DNA of 59,891 nt from Flavobacterium sp. Root935 (lineage in GTDB: Bacteria; Bacteroidota; Bacteroidia; Flavobacteriales; Flavobacteriaceae), in contig NZ_LMJL01000008.1 in NCBI RefSeq assembly GCF_001429295.1, positions 1,014,423 to 1,074,313 of the forward strand. Direction: 5' to 3'. This document shows, in pieces, positions 42,861-53,400 of this stretch. Both the position numbers and the translations under genes were made by a program. Numbering within the stretch: the stretch's first letter is position 1; each line of letters opens with the position of its first letter. The notes beneath the pieces were generated by a model. That model saw only the letters and a program-made list of their open reading frames with translations, was not told the origin of the DNA and ran no database searches.

Positions 42861-44243
42861 TTAACTTTTCAATAATTTGTCAAGCTGTTCTCTTAGTTCA
42901 GGATTTGAAGGACGAAACGCATCTGCATTGATAATGTTTCCTTTTGGATCAAACAATAAGAATCTCGGAATGGCATTTACCTCGTAATTTTTAGCCACAT
43001 CTGAACCAAAATCTTTATCTGCCATTAACTGAATTCCTTTTAATTGTTCTTTAATAACGTAATCTTTCCATTTTTGTGCATCTTTTGGTTTATCTAATGA
43101 AAGGCTTACAAAAACAATATTTTTTCCGTGATAATCTTCTTCGATTTTTTTCATGTGAGGAATCTCGGCCTTACATGGTCCGCACCAAGTTGCCCATAAA
43201 TCGATGTAAACAAATTTACCTTTAAAATCTGAAAACGAAACTGGTTTATCGTTAATGTCTTTATACGTAAAATCTAATCCTTTTTGACCTACGCTTTTAT
43301 GCAATACTTTTTCGTATTCTACTAAAAATGTTTTACTTGCATCAGAAATCATAAAAGGTTTTATACTTGGTGCAATTTTTTCATATTCTTCAATTTTCAT
43401 TCTTGATGTTGCAACTGCATCACGAAGATAAACATCTTTTAAAGCTGGATCTGTAATGTGAGTAATTGCTTCTGCTAAATCCAGACGTTTTGGCCCTGAA
43501 CCAGAATTCATTGTTACATAAAAGAAATAATGTGACATTAATGAAACGCCATTTTGCAATTTTAATAAATCTGGATCTGTAAACTTTTTATCGGTCTGCC
43601 AAGTTTTGATTACCGCAGGACGATCATCTTTATCTGGAAATGCAGTTCTAGGCATTCTGAAAAAAGTATACGTCAATTCTTCAACATCTGTTGCAACGGC
43701 TAATTTTAATAACTTATTAAAGCTAGCATCTTTCGTTTTTATTGAATTCGAAAATTCTTCTGCTTTAGCCACACCTTTATCTATAAAAGGATAAAACTCC
43801 ACATAAGTTACATTTCCTCCAAGTCTAGCGAAAGGCGCAAATTCGTTGTAAATTTCATTGGCTTTTTGAACCAAGGCATTTTGTCCGATATTTTTTCCGC
43901 TTAAAACGTAACTTTCTTTATTTATTACAAGATTGATATCCAATTTAGGTTCTAAATACAAACGAATTAATTGGTTTCTGCTTTTAAATTGTCCGTAATC
44001 GACATAATAAAAGCCAGCGGCTGAAACTGGTGTCATAAAGCCAAACTCCCCCAGCGAATTAACTTTTGCGGTAGCTGCAACGACTGGCTTTCCTTCTTCG
44101 ACATTGTAAAGTGTAACTTCTTTTACTTTACTATCTGGAATCGAAATCGTTCCCTTGATTACTGCATATTCAGATAGGTTTGCAGCAAAACTCATTTGAA
44201 CCGTAATGAAGGTTAAAATGAAATAAAAAATGTGTTTTTTCAT
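42861..44243 (-). CDS. TlpA-like periplasmic thioredoxin with N-terminal extension
   Basis: This 460-residue exported protein has a signal peptide (FILTFITVQMSFAA). An N-terminal beta-rich domain (KGTISIPDSKVKEVTLYNVE) and a helical middle region are followed by an AhpC/TSA-type domain. The redox motif is WATWCGPCKAEIPHM with C354 and C357, and the cis-proline segment is NAIPRFLLFD. It should reduce disulfides in the periplasm. It lies between the aspartic protease and M16 peptidase genes in the operon. Confidence 0.9.
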   Translation of the reverse strand: MKKHIFYFILTFITVQMSFAANLSEYAVIKGTISIPDSKVKEVTLYNVEEGKPVVAATAKVNSLGEFGFMTPVSAAGFYYVDYGQFKSRNQLIRLYLEPKLDINLVINKESYVLSGKNIGQNALVQKANEIYNEFAPFARLGGNVTYVEFYPFIDKGVAKAEEFSNSIKTKDASFNKLLKLAVATDVEELTYTFFRMPRTAFPDKDDRPAVIKTWQTDKKFTDPDLLKLQNGVSLMSHYFFYVTMNSGSGPKRLDLAEAITHITDPALKDVYLRDAVATSRMKIEEYEKIAPSIKPFMISDASKTFLVEYEKVLHKSVGQKGLDFTYKDINDKPVSFSDFKGKFVYIDLWATWCGPCKAEIPHMKKIEEDYHGKNIVFVSLSLDKPKDAQKWKDYVIKEQLKGIQLMADKDFGSDVAKNYEVNAIPRFLLFDPKGNIINADAFRPSNPELREQLDKLLKS

Positions 44244-44272
44244 AATAGTATATTTGTTTTTTGTTTGATAGA

Positions 44273-45745
44273 TTAAATTGAAATTCGCATCGATTGATCG
44301 TCTTGTTCTATAATAATATCTTTGCTTTCTTTAGTTTCTTTCAGCTTTTTAAGATTTTCTGGTTTTACTAAATCTTTGGCTTCGAAATCGTTTATCTGAG
44401 TAACTTTTGCTCCAACTTTTACTTTCTTTAAATCTTCATTTTGCTGATCTAAAACTCTTTTTACCAAAAGATTCTGCTTTTCATCAAAATCTAAATCGAG
44501 TCCGCTCAAATAAAAAGAAGGTGTTTTATTGAAATTTTTATTGGGTTCTAAATACACGGTTTTGTGTAATAAATCGATTGTAAAATTGAAACGTTTTATT
44601 AAATCAATTCCCAAAGACCCATCGGCGAAAGCCCAGTTTTTATTGGCTTCGTCATACTCTTGAAGTGCCACGGTTACATTTGAAAAATTGTTTCCGTTAA
44701 TAGAAATATTCGGAATGGCGCCGCCAACAATTTTAGTTTGTTTTCCTAAACTGTAATTGACAGATGTGTACTCGGTTTTTAAACTTGCTTCGAGATTATT
44801 TTTATGATTAAAAGGTCCGTAAGCAATAAGATCATAACCTGCTCCAGTATCAAAAGTGAAACTGCCTTCTACTGTTTTTTTATCTTCAAAAGTCAGATTC
44901 ATTTTTACTACCGGAAGTCCCGATTTATAATCAAAAACCAACGGCTTTGCTTTTCCCCAATAATTAAAATTTCCGAAGTTGTACAAATCAATTGTCATGG
45001 TATCAAAATTGACAGAAGTGATATAATTTCGAAGCAAATTGGCACCAAATAAGCCGTCATAAACGCCGTGCTTTGGAAAAATTACCAATCCTTGATTTTT
45101 TAGAACCTGATCGCCAATATAAATCGTATTATCCGCAGAATATTTCACTTCCTGACTTCCGCCAACTACAGAAGCCGATTTGGTTTTCGTCACAACAACT
45201 CCCGCTTTGTATGCGCTATCGGGATTTAAAGCCATTCCGTCTGCGCCAGTGTCAAAAAGCATTAAAAATTCTCGATCGGCTTTGTTTAATTTGATTTTAA
45301 TGGCGATTCCGTTTTCGATAATTTGAAACGGAATACTGGTCACTTGTTTTACTGTTGCATTTCGGTCAACTTTATATAAACCATCAAAGAAAGTCACATA
45401 TAAAATTTTTCTTTCTGAATTGAAAACGATTTGAGACGGTTTCTTTTCTTTTCCTTTAAAATAGAAATCTACCAAAACATAGGTTTCATTTTTCATCTCA
45501 ACAGTTTTTCCAATCTGAATTGAATCTAAAACGGGAAAAGCATTAAAAATACCATTCAGATAATATTCGTTTGAAGACGAATCTCCAACACCAACAGTAA
45601 ACTGCGGTGCCAGAAGATTTTTCATCTCGTTGTAACTTTTATTTTGAAAGGCTTTTTCGAAAGTTTCAATAGATTTCTGAATGCTGTTTTGAGCATAAAT
45701 GTTGCAGCTAAAAATTAATATTGAAAACAGGAATATCTTTTTCAT
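44273..45745 (-). CDS. Exported aspartic protease with C-terminal PDZ-like domain
   Basis: This 490-residue protein has a signal peptide (IFLFSILIFSCNIYA). Two retropepsin-type catalytic motifs are present: FDTGADGMALN with D165 and FDTGAGYDLIA with D299. The spacing of about 134 residues allows an internally duplicated pepsin/retropepsin-type pair. The C-terminal 75 or so residues (VKRVLDQQNEDLKKVKVGAK) look like a PDZ domain. The N-terminal 120 residues are unassigned. Its role is presumably peptide cleavage in the periplasm. It sits 6 bases after the upstream thioredoxin gene. Confidence 0.85.
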   Translation of the reverse strand: MKKIFLFSILIFSCNIYAQNSIQKSIETFEKAFQNKSYNEMKNLLAPQFTVGVGDSSSNEYYLNGIFNAFPVLDSIQIGKTVEMKNETYVLVDFYFKGKEKKPSQIVFNSERKILYVTFFDGLYKVDRNATVKQVTSIPFQIIENGIAIKIKLNKADREFLMLFDTGADGMALNPDSAYKAGVVVTKTKSASVVGGSQEVKYSADNTIYIGDQVLKNQGLVIFPKHGVYDGLFGANLLRNYITSVNFDTMTIDLYNFGNFNYWGKAKPLVFDYKSGLPVVKMNLTFEDKKTVEGSFTFDTGAGYDLIAYGPFNHKNNLEASLKTEYTSVNYSLGKQTKIVGGAIPNISINGNNFSNVTVALQEYDEANKNWAFADGSLGIDLIKRFNFTIDLLHKTVYLEPNKNFNKTPSFYLSGLDLDFDEKQNLLVKRVLDQQNEDLKKVKVGAKVTQINDFEAKDLVKPENLKKLKETKESKDIIIEQDDQSMRISI

Positions 45746-45751
45746 TTCGAT

Positions 45752-46621
45752 TTACTTTTGTGCAGAATACGGATTCACAACCACTTTTTCTACTCCAAAA
45801 TCTTTAAGTAAAATACCCGAGTATTTGGCAAATTCTTCTGGCGTGTATAGTTCTTTAGCATCATTTACTAATTCTATAAAACCTTTCAAATCTTTCTTTT
45901 TTTCAAATTCTTTTTTCTTGCGCTGTAAAATTGTAAATACATGACTGTTAACACTCCATTTTCCGTAATCATTCGCTAATTTTTTACTCCCAAAAAGAAA
46001 TGGATCATCATATTGTTTACCCACTCTTAATCCGGTAATAATCACAAAAGAAACCTCTTCAGAAGCATCTTTGGATTTTAAATACGTATCGATAACCTCA
46101 AACGGCACATTTCTTTTTCCGTCTAAATAAGCTTGTTTGTAAAAATCAGGATAATCTTTTTCCTGGATTTCTGGACTATACTTTTTGAAGATTCCTTTTT
46201 TAGCTGCTTCTTTTGCATTTTGAAGCAAGGCTGTAAATTGCTCAACGTTTTGAAATCCGCCTGCAATATCAATTACTTTTCCATCTGCATTCATAAATAA
46301 AAATGTTGGAAAACCAGTTACGCCGTATTTCATGCATAATTTTTTACCAATTTCTTCTTTTAAAATATCAGACTTGAAAGTGACGAAATCTGCACTTAAA
46401 ACAGCTGCTACTTTTGGATCTGGAAATACTTCTTTGTCCATTTGTGCACACGGCGCACAGCCTGTAAAATACAAATCGACAAAGATTAATTTCTTCTCCG
46501 TTTGCGCTTGTTTTTTGGCCTGCGCCCAGCTTTCTTCGGTAGATTGAGCCTGTGCTTTTAAGGCAATAGATGGACAGGCAAGCAGCAAAACTGCGCTTGC
46601 GATTCTAATAAATCGTTTCAT
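45752..46621 (-). CDS. Periplasmic thioredoxin-family protein (CAPC)
   Basis: This 289-residue exported protein has a signal peptide (ASAVLLLACPSIALKAQA). The thioredoxin-fold redox motif is YFTGCAPCAQMD with C55 and C58, and the cis-proline segment is YGVTGFPTFLFM. After about residue 140 an extra helical domain follows (YSPEIQEKDYPDFYKQAYLD). The fold is of the DsbD-C/thiol-reductase type. The gene starts 16 bases after the hairpin that follows the PKD-like lipoprotein gene, and it heads the redox/protease half of the operon. Confidence 0.88.
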   Translation of the reverse strand: MKRFIRIASAVLLLACPSIALKAQAQSTEESWAQAKKQAQTEKKLIFVDLYFTGCAPCAQMDKEVFPDPKVAAVLSADFVTFKSDILKEEIGKKLCMKYGVTGFPTFLFMNADGKVIDIAGGFQNVEQFTALLQNAKEAAKKGIFKKYSPEIQEKDYPDFYKQAYLDGKRNVPFEVIDTYLKSKDASEEVSFVIITGLRVGKQYDDPFLFGSKKLANDYGKWSVNSHVFTILQRKKKEFEKKKDLKGFIELVNDAKELYTPEEFAKYSGILLKDFGVEKVVVNPYSAQK

Positions 46622-46636
46622 AAAATGTGGTTTTAG

Positions 46637-46682
46637 AAACCGAATGAAGAATGAATTTTACTCTTCATTCGGTTTTTTTTTA
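46637..46682 (-). other. Strong hairpin inside the SusC/SusD operon
   Basis: AAACCGAATGAAGA and TCTTCATTCGGTTT form a 14-bp stem between the PKD-like lipoprotein stop (46691) and the thioredoxin ATG (46621). The long T-run is on the plus-strand side. On the minus strand only a short TTTCT follows, so it may be a partial terminator or an mRNA-processing or stabilising site. Confidence 0.7.
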
Positions 46683-46690
46683 GTTTAAAA

Positions 46691-48184
46691 TTATCTTCGG
46701 CGGTATGCAACATCGACAATTTTGCATAAGCCTTCATATTTGTCAGTTAATACTAAATCGCCGTTTACCGGAGGAACTGTATAAAGCTCTAATGTGCCAG
46801 AAGTTCCATAACTGCCCACAATTAATTTTTTGTCAGCATTTTTTGCTAGAGAATTAAAAGCGATATAAGTTATTTCTTCAGCACCTTTATTAATCATCAA
46901 TTTAGCCGATTGTGTTCCGTTGTCATATTCATACACTTTACCACCAACTGCATAAAATAAATACCCTGAATCTGGGCTTACAGCAAATTTTGTTGCTTTG
47001 TCAAATTCTGGCGCATTCAAAATTTCTTTGTAATAACTTTGAATCAAACCTCGAGAAAAACGCAGTAAATAGTATTTTCCTGTTGATCGATTTTTTAGAA
47101 CAGCAAAATTTTCATAACCATTAAATCCAGAAGTAGTCATGTAGATTAAATCGGAGTTCGTATTATTCCAATCTAAAGTTGATGCAGTTCCAGTGACAGG
47201 TGGCATCGCCGAACAATTTCCTTTTGAATAATTAAAACGAACAAAACTGCTAGTCTCATTATTAAAGAAAACCGGCGCTGCACTTGAGCCATTATTAGAA
47301 GCTATAAAAGGCGCTGCATAAAAAGTTTTTGTAGCTGTCTCTAATATGTTTTGAGGCAAACCGTATTTTATATTAAAAGCGCGGTAATAATAATATATAT
47401 CGCCTTTGCTGTAAATAAAATTTTCGCCTCCGGCACCAGGAGTTTCCATAAAATCAACCCCAAAATTGGTAGGAAATGAACCTCCCAAAGTTTCATAAGC
47501 CAAATTTTGTGATTGAGTCCACGCAAAAGAATCTGGATCAAGTCTTGCGGTACCATTTTCTGTAGTAGTTACATAAATCCCATAAGCCGAAGTAGTAGAA
47601 ACGGCGCTTCCAAAACAAGAAACCTCTACAGCTTTGCCAGTTAATTTTAAAGCAGAACCTGAAGCATCTAAAACATCTGTAATAATTCTTGGTTGTGCAA
47701 CACCTGGCACAATTGAAACCATATCGAGACGTGCTTTATCGTTTACATTTCCTATCACCATCCAGCCTTCATAAATAGCCGAAACTACATTTAGCTTAAA
47801 AGGTTCTTGCTGCCAAGTAACGCCTGTAACTTTATCTTTTACAAAATAGTAGATATTATAACTTCCTGGTGCTAACTTTATGACTCCATCCAAATTTTTG
47901 GTAGTTGCAAGCAATGTTCGTGATTCTAATAAAAGTTTAGCAGGATTTAGCGCTACCCATTCGTAGCTGTAACGATCTGTACTGTTGACGTCAATTAAAG
48001 TTTCATTCAAATCAGGCGTAATTTTAAAATTATCACCCGTATAAACCGTATACGCTTCTTCAATACCAGTCGCGTGTATTTCATTTATTGCACTATAATT
48101 GTAATTTCCTTCATCCTCAGCACAGCTATAAGTTAAAACCAGCAACAGCGACAGAAGAAATTGAATCTTTATATTTTTTAACAT
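46691..48184 (-). CDS. PKD-like family surface lipoprotein
   Basis: This 497-residue lipoprotein has signal and lipobox (LSLLLVLTYSC) followed by AEDEGNYNY, a common start of SusC/D-associated lipoproteins. It is beta-rich with repeated aromatic-glycine segments (GVWQQEPFKLNV-type blades, later YDNGTQSAKLMINKG), suggesting a PKD-like domain followed by a propeller-like part. No catalytic site is visible. It is the fourth gene from SusC and probably binds the ligand at the cell surface. Confidence 0.78.
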   Translation of the reverse strand: MLKNIKIQFLLSLLLVLTYSCAEDEGNYNYSAINEIHATGIEEAYTVYTGDNFKITPDLNETLIDVNSTDRYSYEWVALNPAKLLLESRTLLATTKNLDGVIKLAPGSYNIYYFVKDKVTGVTWQQEPFKLNVVSAIYEGWMVIGNVNDKARLDMVSIVPGVAQPRIITDVLDASGSALKLTGKAVEVSCFGSAVSTTSAYGIYVTTTENGTARLDPDSFAWTQSQNLAYETLGGSFPTNFGVDFMETPGAGGENFIYSKGDIYYYYRAFNIKYGLPQNILETATKTFYAAPFIASNNGSSAAPVFFNNETSSFVRFNYSKGNCSAMPPVTGTASTLDWNNTNSDLIYMTTSGFNGYENFAVLKNRSTGKYYLLRFSRGLIQSYYKEILNAPEFDKATKFAVSPDSGYLFYAVGGKVYEYDNGTQSAKLMINKGAEEITYIAFNSLAKNADKKLIVGSYGTSGTLELYTVPPVNGDLVLTDKYEGLCKIVDVAYRRR

Positions 48185-48217
48185 AATGTTCTATTTTTAA
48201 AATTTACTAAATGATTT

Positions 48218-48991
48218 TTAAGGAAAGACCATTTCTTTCCCATCCTCTTCATAAACAGTATTGCCAGATGCTTTTTGGTCAGCCAAATAACGTTTCATAA
48301 AAGCTTGATAATACATAATATCAGAAATAGCAAGTCCTACTGAACCTAATTTCTGATTGAACATTGCTGGCTCTAAATGAATCAAGTCGCACATCAAGAA
48401 GAATTTCTTTGCCGAAAAAACACCTAAATATGGTGCATACCATCCGATAGGCTGCGTTAATTTATCATCAAAAGAAAGTTTGAAAGTAATAAAGCTGATT
48501 TTTTTATTCGTCAGATTATTTATTACTTTACTTTTCATATTCGTATTAAACGATTCGTTTTCCTCTAAATTTAAAATCAGCAAAAAACCATTTTTCTTCA
48601 TGTCTGCAGTTCTGAAAACAGTTACTGGCAGATCATTCACTACCGTTCCTGCAGGAATTACAAAATTTTCAGGAATTTTAAAATGAGTTCCTGATACGGC
48701 AGTACTTTTGGGATCTATGGTAATTTTTACTTTTCGGTCCACATCACTGCTTTTTCCTTGCACTCGAACTGGAATATTATAAATTCTACCAGCAATTTCA
48801 GCCTTGTCTAAAGCGAAAGTAATCCCTGTGCTATCTGTTACTGTTATAGTTGCACCGTCAGAAATTCCATAAACAGAAGGTGCAAAATAAATGCTGTCAC
48901 TTCCACTATATGTTTCTATTCCTTCCTGATCGCATGAAGCAAGTCCTAAAAATGATAAAAACAATATGCTTAAAATCAATATTTTTTTCAT
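48218..48991 (-). CDS. DUF4843-type lipoprotein
   Basis: The ATG at 48991 gives 257 residues starting MKKILILSILFLSFLGLASC, a lipoprotein signal. The upstream frame would overlap SusD. The domain is beta-sandwich-like with SIYFAPSVYGISDGAT, VPVRVQGKSSDVDRKVKI and TVFRTADMKKNG, matching the DUF4843 lipoprotein family found next to SusC/SusD. It is probably an extracellular accessory to the receptor. It lies between SusD (16 bases upstream) and the PKD-like gene. Confidence 0.82.
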   Translation of the reverse strand: MKKILILSILFLSFLGLASCDQEGIETYSGSDSIYFAPSVYGISDGATITVTDSTGITFALDKAEIAGRIYNIPVRVQGKSSDVDRKVKITIDPKSTAVSGTHFKIPENFVIPAGTVVNDLPVTVFRTADMKKNGFLLILNLEENESFNTNMKSKVINNLTNKKISFITFKLSFDDKLTQPIGWYAPYLGVFSAKKFFLMCDLIHLEPAMFNQKLGSVGLAISDIMYYQAFMKRYLADQKASGNTVYEEDGKEMVFP

Positions 48992-49007
48992 GATACTTTG
49001 TTTAAAA

Positions 49008-50453
49008 TTATTGGAAATTAACTTCAATCTCTGGCAATGGCACAACATATTGAAGTGCTCCCATAGTTATGTTTCCAGAAGCTGCTGAGCCATTAGGAAC
49101 TGTAGCACTATTTATTCTTTTATAGTAAAAGAATAGCTGTCCCTCGCCAATAAATTCTTTTTTATACTCTTTTGTAACTTCTGTAGTAACATTTGCCGTT
49201 GCAGCCAAATTTGTTAAACCGCGATTAAAACGAAGTGTATTTAAAAAAGCAATTCCGTCGGCTGGTACTGGTGCGGTTTCTGCAGCTATCAAGTACATTT
49301 CTGAAAGTCTTATCATAGGAATCTGCAGACGAAATAGCTTTGTTTTTGTCTCTACATCTTCATATTTGTAAAAAGTTTTTTGCGTTTTTCCACCAACAGC
49401 AGGAACTTTCCAGCTTGGCAGGCTTCTGTAATCATTATCATTTGATTCAAAAACAGCTGTTAATCTGCTCAATAAAGGCGAATAAATAGCTTCATTGGAT
49501 AGATTATAATCAAATAAAGCTTTTTGTTTTGTATACAATCTGTAATCACTTAAAGCGAAAAAGTTTTCAGAAGAAAAAATTCGATCTGGATTTGAAGCAT
49601 TTGTGGCTTCTAAAAATGGAGTCCATGGAAAAAATGTCGTCGATTTAGTAAAGTTAATTACTTCATTTGCTACTGCAGAAGCCCCTGTTTTATCTCCAGA
49701 ATATAATAACACACGTGCTTTAAGGCATTTTACAGCCAAATAATTCATTCGTAAACCTCTATTTGCAGAATAATACGGATTAGCATCAAAATCAGTAGTA
49801 GCATTATATTTTCCTGAAGTCAAAATTGGATCTTTTTTTAATAATTCTAAGGCTTTATCCAAATCAGCCAGAATCTTAGCCACAACATCTTTTGCAGAAA
49901 TCAAAGGCTGATTTGCAGTAACGGCAGTGTCATAATAAGGTATTGCAGGAAGAGAAGGATCAACTTTATAGATTGGTCCATATAAACGAAGCATATCAAA
50001 ATGAAGCATTGCTCTAATCCCGATTGTTTCTCCTTTTAAAAGATCGGATTTTTCCTTTGAAACAATTCCTGCATGTTCCTCCATGCTTTCTAAAAATTTA
50101 TTGGCATACAAAATAGTTTTATATCCTGTTTCCCAGATATTAGAGAACACTGCTTTAGGATGACTTTCTGTATAAGAATATGATGCTATTTTACTTTTAG
50201 AAGTATTGTTTGTCATATTATATTGTTGCCCTAAAATTTCTACAGCATCCATTGTCAGCTGTCTTCCGTAAAGGTCATCAGATACCAGACTTAAATAAAG
50301 TCCGTTATGCACATTCTGCATTCCGGCTTCATTTTCAAATATTTGATTTTCTAAAATTTTATCCTGAGGCGTTACATCCAAGAAATCACTGCAGCCTGTC
50401 GCTAACAATGCAATCAAGATGATTAATGCTATTTTATTAAAATACTGTTTCAT
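49008..50453 (-). CDS. susD-like: SusD/RagB-family ligand-binding lipoprotein
   Basis: This 481-residue outer-membrane lipoprotein has signal and lipobox (LIILIALLATGC) and the family start SDFLDVTPQDKILENQIFEN. Later come the family segments AVKCLKARVLLYSGD (about residue 230) and the C-terminal RLSEMYLIAAETAPVPADG. SusD proteins lid the SusC barrel and capture oligomers, sugars or peptides. The gene starts 10 bases after the SusC gene. No glycan-degrading enzyme lies in the operon, which argues against a polysaccharide locus. Confidence 0.94.
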   Translation of the reverse strand: MKQYFNKIALIILIALLATGCSDFLDVTPQDKILENQIFENEAGMQNVHNGLYLSLVSDDLYGRQLTMDAVEILGQQYNMTNNTSKSKIASYSYTESHPKAVFSNIWETGYKTILYANKFLESMEEHAGIVSKEKSDLLKGETIGIRAMLHFDMLRLYGPIYKVDPSLPAIPYYDTAVTANQPLISAKDVVAKILADLDKALELLKKDPILTSGKYNATTDFDANPYYSANRGLRMNYLAVKCLKARVLLYSGDKTGASAVANEVINFTKSTTFFPWTPFLEATNASNPDRIFSSENFFALSDYRLYTKQKALFDYNLSNEAIYSPLLSRLTAVFESNDNDYRSLPSWKVPAVGGKTQKTFYKYEDVETKTKLFRLQIPMIRLSEMYLIAAETAPVPADGIAFLNTLRFNRGLTNLAATANVTTEVTKEYKKEFIGEGQLFFYYKRINSATVPNGSAASGNITMGALQYVVPLPEIEVNFQ

Positions 50454-50463
50454 AATTTCTGTA

Positions 50464-53400
50464 TTAAAATGATACGTTTATGCTTAAAGAATAAATTCTT
50501 GAAAAAGGATATTCAATTCCTCGCTCAGCTTTTATAGTCGAAACTCTAAAAAACTCATTTGCATAAGCATTGAATGCTAAACCAGCTAATCCTGATTTAT
50601 TAAGCCAAGCTTTGTTGGTTACGCGATATCCTAAGCGAAGCGATTCTCCTGATATATAATCTGCTTTTTGAATAAATCGAGACGAAATCGGTGTTTCGTT
50701 TGTTAAGCTGATAGCCTTAAATTGTGCGATTTGTCCTGGAGTTGTCCATCGGTCTGTAAACGCTCTGGCATCTTGATTATCAAAAATATTACTTGAGCTG
50801 ATATTTTCGACTTTGTCATATAAAGCAGTGTTGAATTGATCTGCTCCAAAACTGTAACGGATGAATACTCCTAAACTGAAGCTTTGGTAATTAACACTTG
50901 TAGAAAAAACACCTGTTGCAATTTCTCTTGAATTACCCATGATTCTTTCATCATTTTTATCTAAAATAAATGTAGTTTCTCCATTTTTCTTCAAGAAAAC
51001 TTCTCTTCCTGTAGCAGGATCAATTCCTAATGAAGGCACTGCCCAAAGATCATTTGTGCTGGCTCCATCATAAAATCTTGTCAGACTGGTTGTTTTTTTG
51101 GCCGCATCATTTAATGAAGCCAAAGCATTATTAAAGCCTCCTAATTCATTTTCATTTGTAGTCGCGGTTAATCCTACTCCCCAATAAAAATCAGATTTAG
51201 CATTATTAATAATAGTATAATTGGCTTTAAGCTCTAAACCTTGAGTAGTGATATAACCAATATTTAAAGGATAAGCGGTAACTCCAGTTGAAGCCGCAAG
51301 ATCGATTTCAACAATTTGTGGAGAAGTTCTACGTCTGTAAGCTCCCAAAGTTGCCGTCAATCTGTTTTTAAACATTGCCAAGTCTAGCCCTAAAGACAAA
51401 TCTTTTGTTTTTTGAGGCTCTAAATTGATGTTTGCCAATTGCGAAACGTTTAATCCGGCGCCAAAAATATTAGTATTAGGATCATAAGTATAAATATCAT
51501 GTGAAGCAAAACCAACAAGATTTTGATTTCCTGTCTGACCAAAATTTGCACGAAGTTTTAAGATATTCACGACATCAACATTCATGTTAAATTCATAGTT
51601 CATATTCCATCCAATACCGATACCATAGTAAGGTGAATATTTTTTATTTGTTCCAAAATTGGTTGCTCCAGAAATTGTCTGAGTTAAATCAAGCAAATAT
51701 TTTCTATTGTAAGCATAATTCAGCTGATTGGTTAAATCAACGCTTCGCACCATTTCATTGTAATTTCCAGGTTTTGAATCTTTCTCAAATCCAAAAGCAA
51801 AGCTAGGATTGCCTTCAACTCCTAATGGGAATCCTCTTAAAATAGAACTATAAGATCCATATCTTGTTTCTAAAGCCGAAGCTCGCAACGTGTACGTAAC
51901 AGAGTGAACATTATTAAAAACATTTGAATATGTCCCTCCAATATTTCCATTCCATTTATTAGTCAGATAATCTTTTCTCTCATAACTTCCTTTTTCTGTT
52001 GGAATATCTGAAATGAATTGCGTGTTATCTGGCGAAACGAATTTTGTAGATGTAGTCTGCAATCTAGAAACCGATAGTGCTGCAGTTGTTTTTATATGAG
52101 GATTAATGTCATAATTAATAGCAAAGTTGTTTGTGAAATTAAAATCTACACTCTTGTCAAAGCTGTTTAAACGAACATTATATAAAGGATTCTCTGCCTG
52201 ATTTACATAATCGTTTACAATTGGATTTCCCACAGGAATATTAGTTCCATCTAAATAACGTGTTGGAACTCCATTTTCATTATATTTTTCATAATACGGA
52301 CTTGCTTTTGCCCAAGTAGCAAATGAGCCATAAGGAGATTCCTGATTATTACCTCCTGAAATAAAGAAGTTATTATTGAAACTTACTTTTTTCTTTTTAT
52401 AAATCAAGTTGGCATTGTATCCCCAAGTATTATGCTCAGAGCCTTTCATTGTTCCGGATAAAGATTTGTAATTTCCGGCAAGATTGAATCTAAATTCGTC
52501 TGATCCTCCGCCAATTGACAAACTGTGTCCCGAAGTAATTCCCATTTGAATAGGCTCATTCAGCCAGTAAGTATCAACACCACGACGCACATTTGCCAGA
52601 CGCTGGTTATAAATTTCATCCCACTTAAATTGTGTAGCATAGTCGCCAAGACGCTTTATTACATAAGCGCCAGAAAGTCTTTCGAATTCTAATTTCTGCT
52701 CCGCATTCATTAAATTATAAACACTTAAATCTGCCAATTCATAAGATGAATTATAGACATAAGAAATTTGTAATTTTCCAGGAATTGGTTTATTGGTCTC
52801 AATAACAACAACTCCGTTTGCAGACCGTGAACCATATAATGCCGTAGAAGCAGCATCTTTAAGAAGCGTAATATTGGCAATTCTATTAATATCTAAATCA
52901 ACAACTTGCTGTAATGTAGTCGGGAATCCGTCTAAGATAAACAAAGGTTGATTTGGATCTTCTTTAAAACGATCATTTACTTGATTTACAGATAAACTGG
53001 TCTGTCCTCTCACTTCGATTACTGGCAAAACATTTGGGTTTGAACCTGCAATGTTATTGTTTAAAACCATAAACGAAGGATCTAACGTTTTTAAGGCCTG
53101 AACAACGTTTTGAGTCGAAACTTGTCTTAATTCCTCACCTTTATAAGTAGAGACTGCACCCGTAATTAATTCTTTTTTACGAACCGTAACCCCTGTATTT
53201 ACGACAACACCTTCTAATTGTTTGGTCTCTTCGGTAAGCGAAACATTGATTACCTTTCTGTTATTTACGGCAACAATCTCGGCTCTGTGTCCAATATAAG
53301 TAAATAATAAGATTCCATCATTTGGCGCTGTAATTTTAAATTTCCCGTCAAAATCTGTTTGGGCAGCTGCATTTGTACCTTTAACTTTTACGTTAACCCC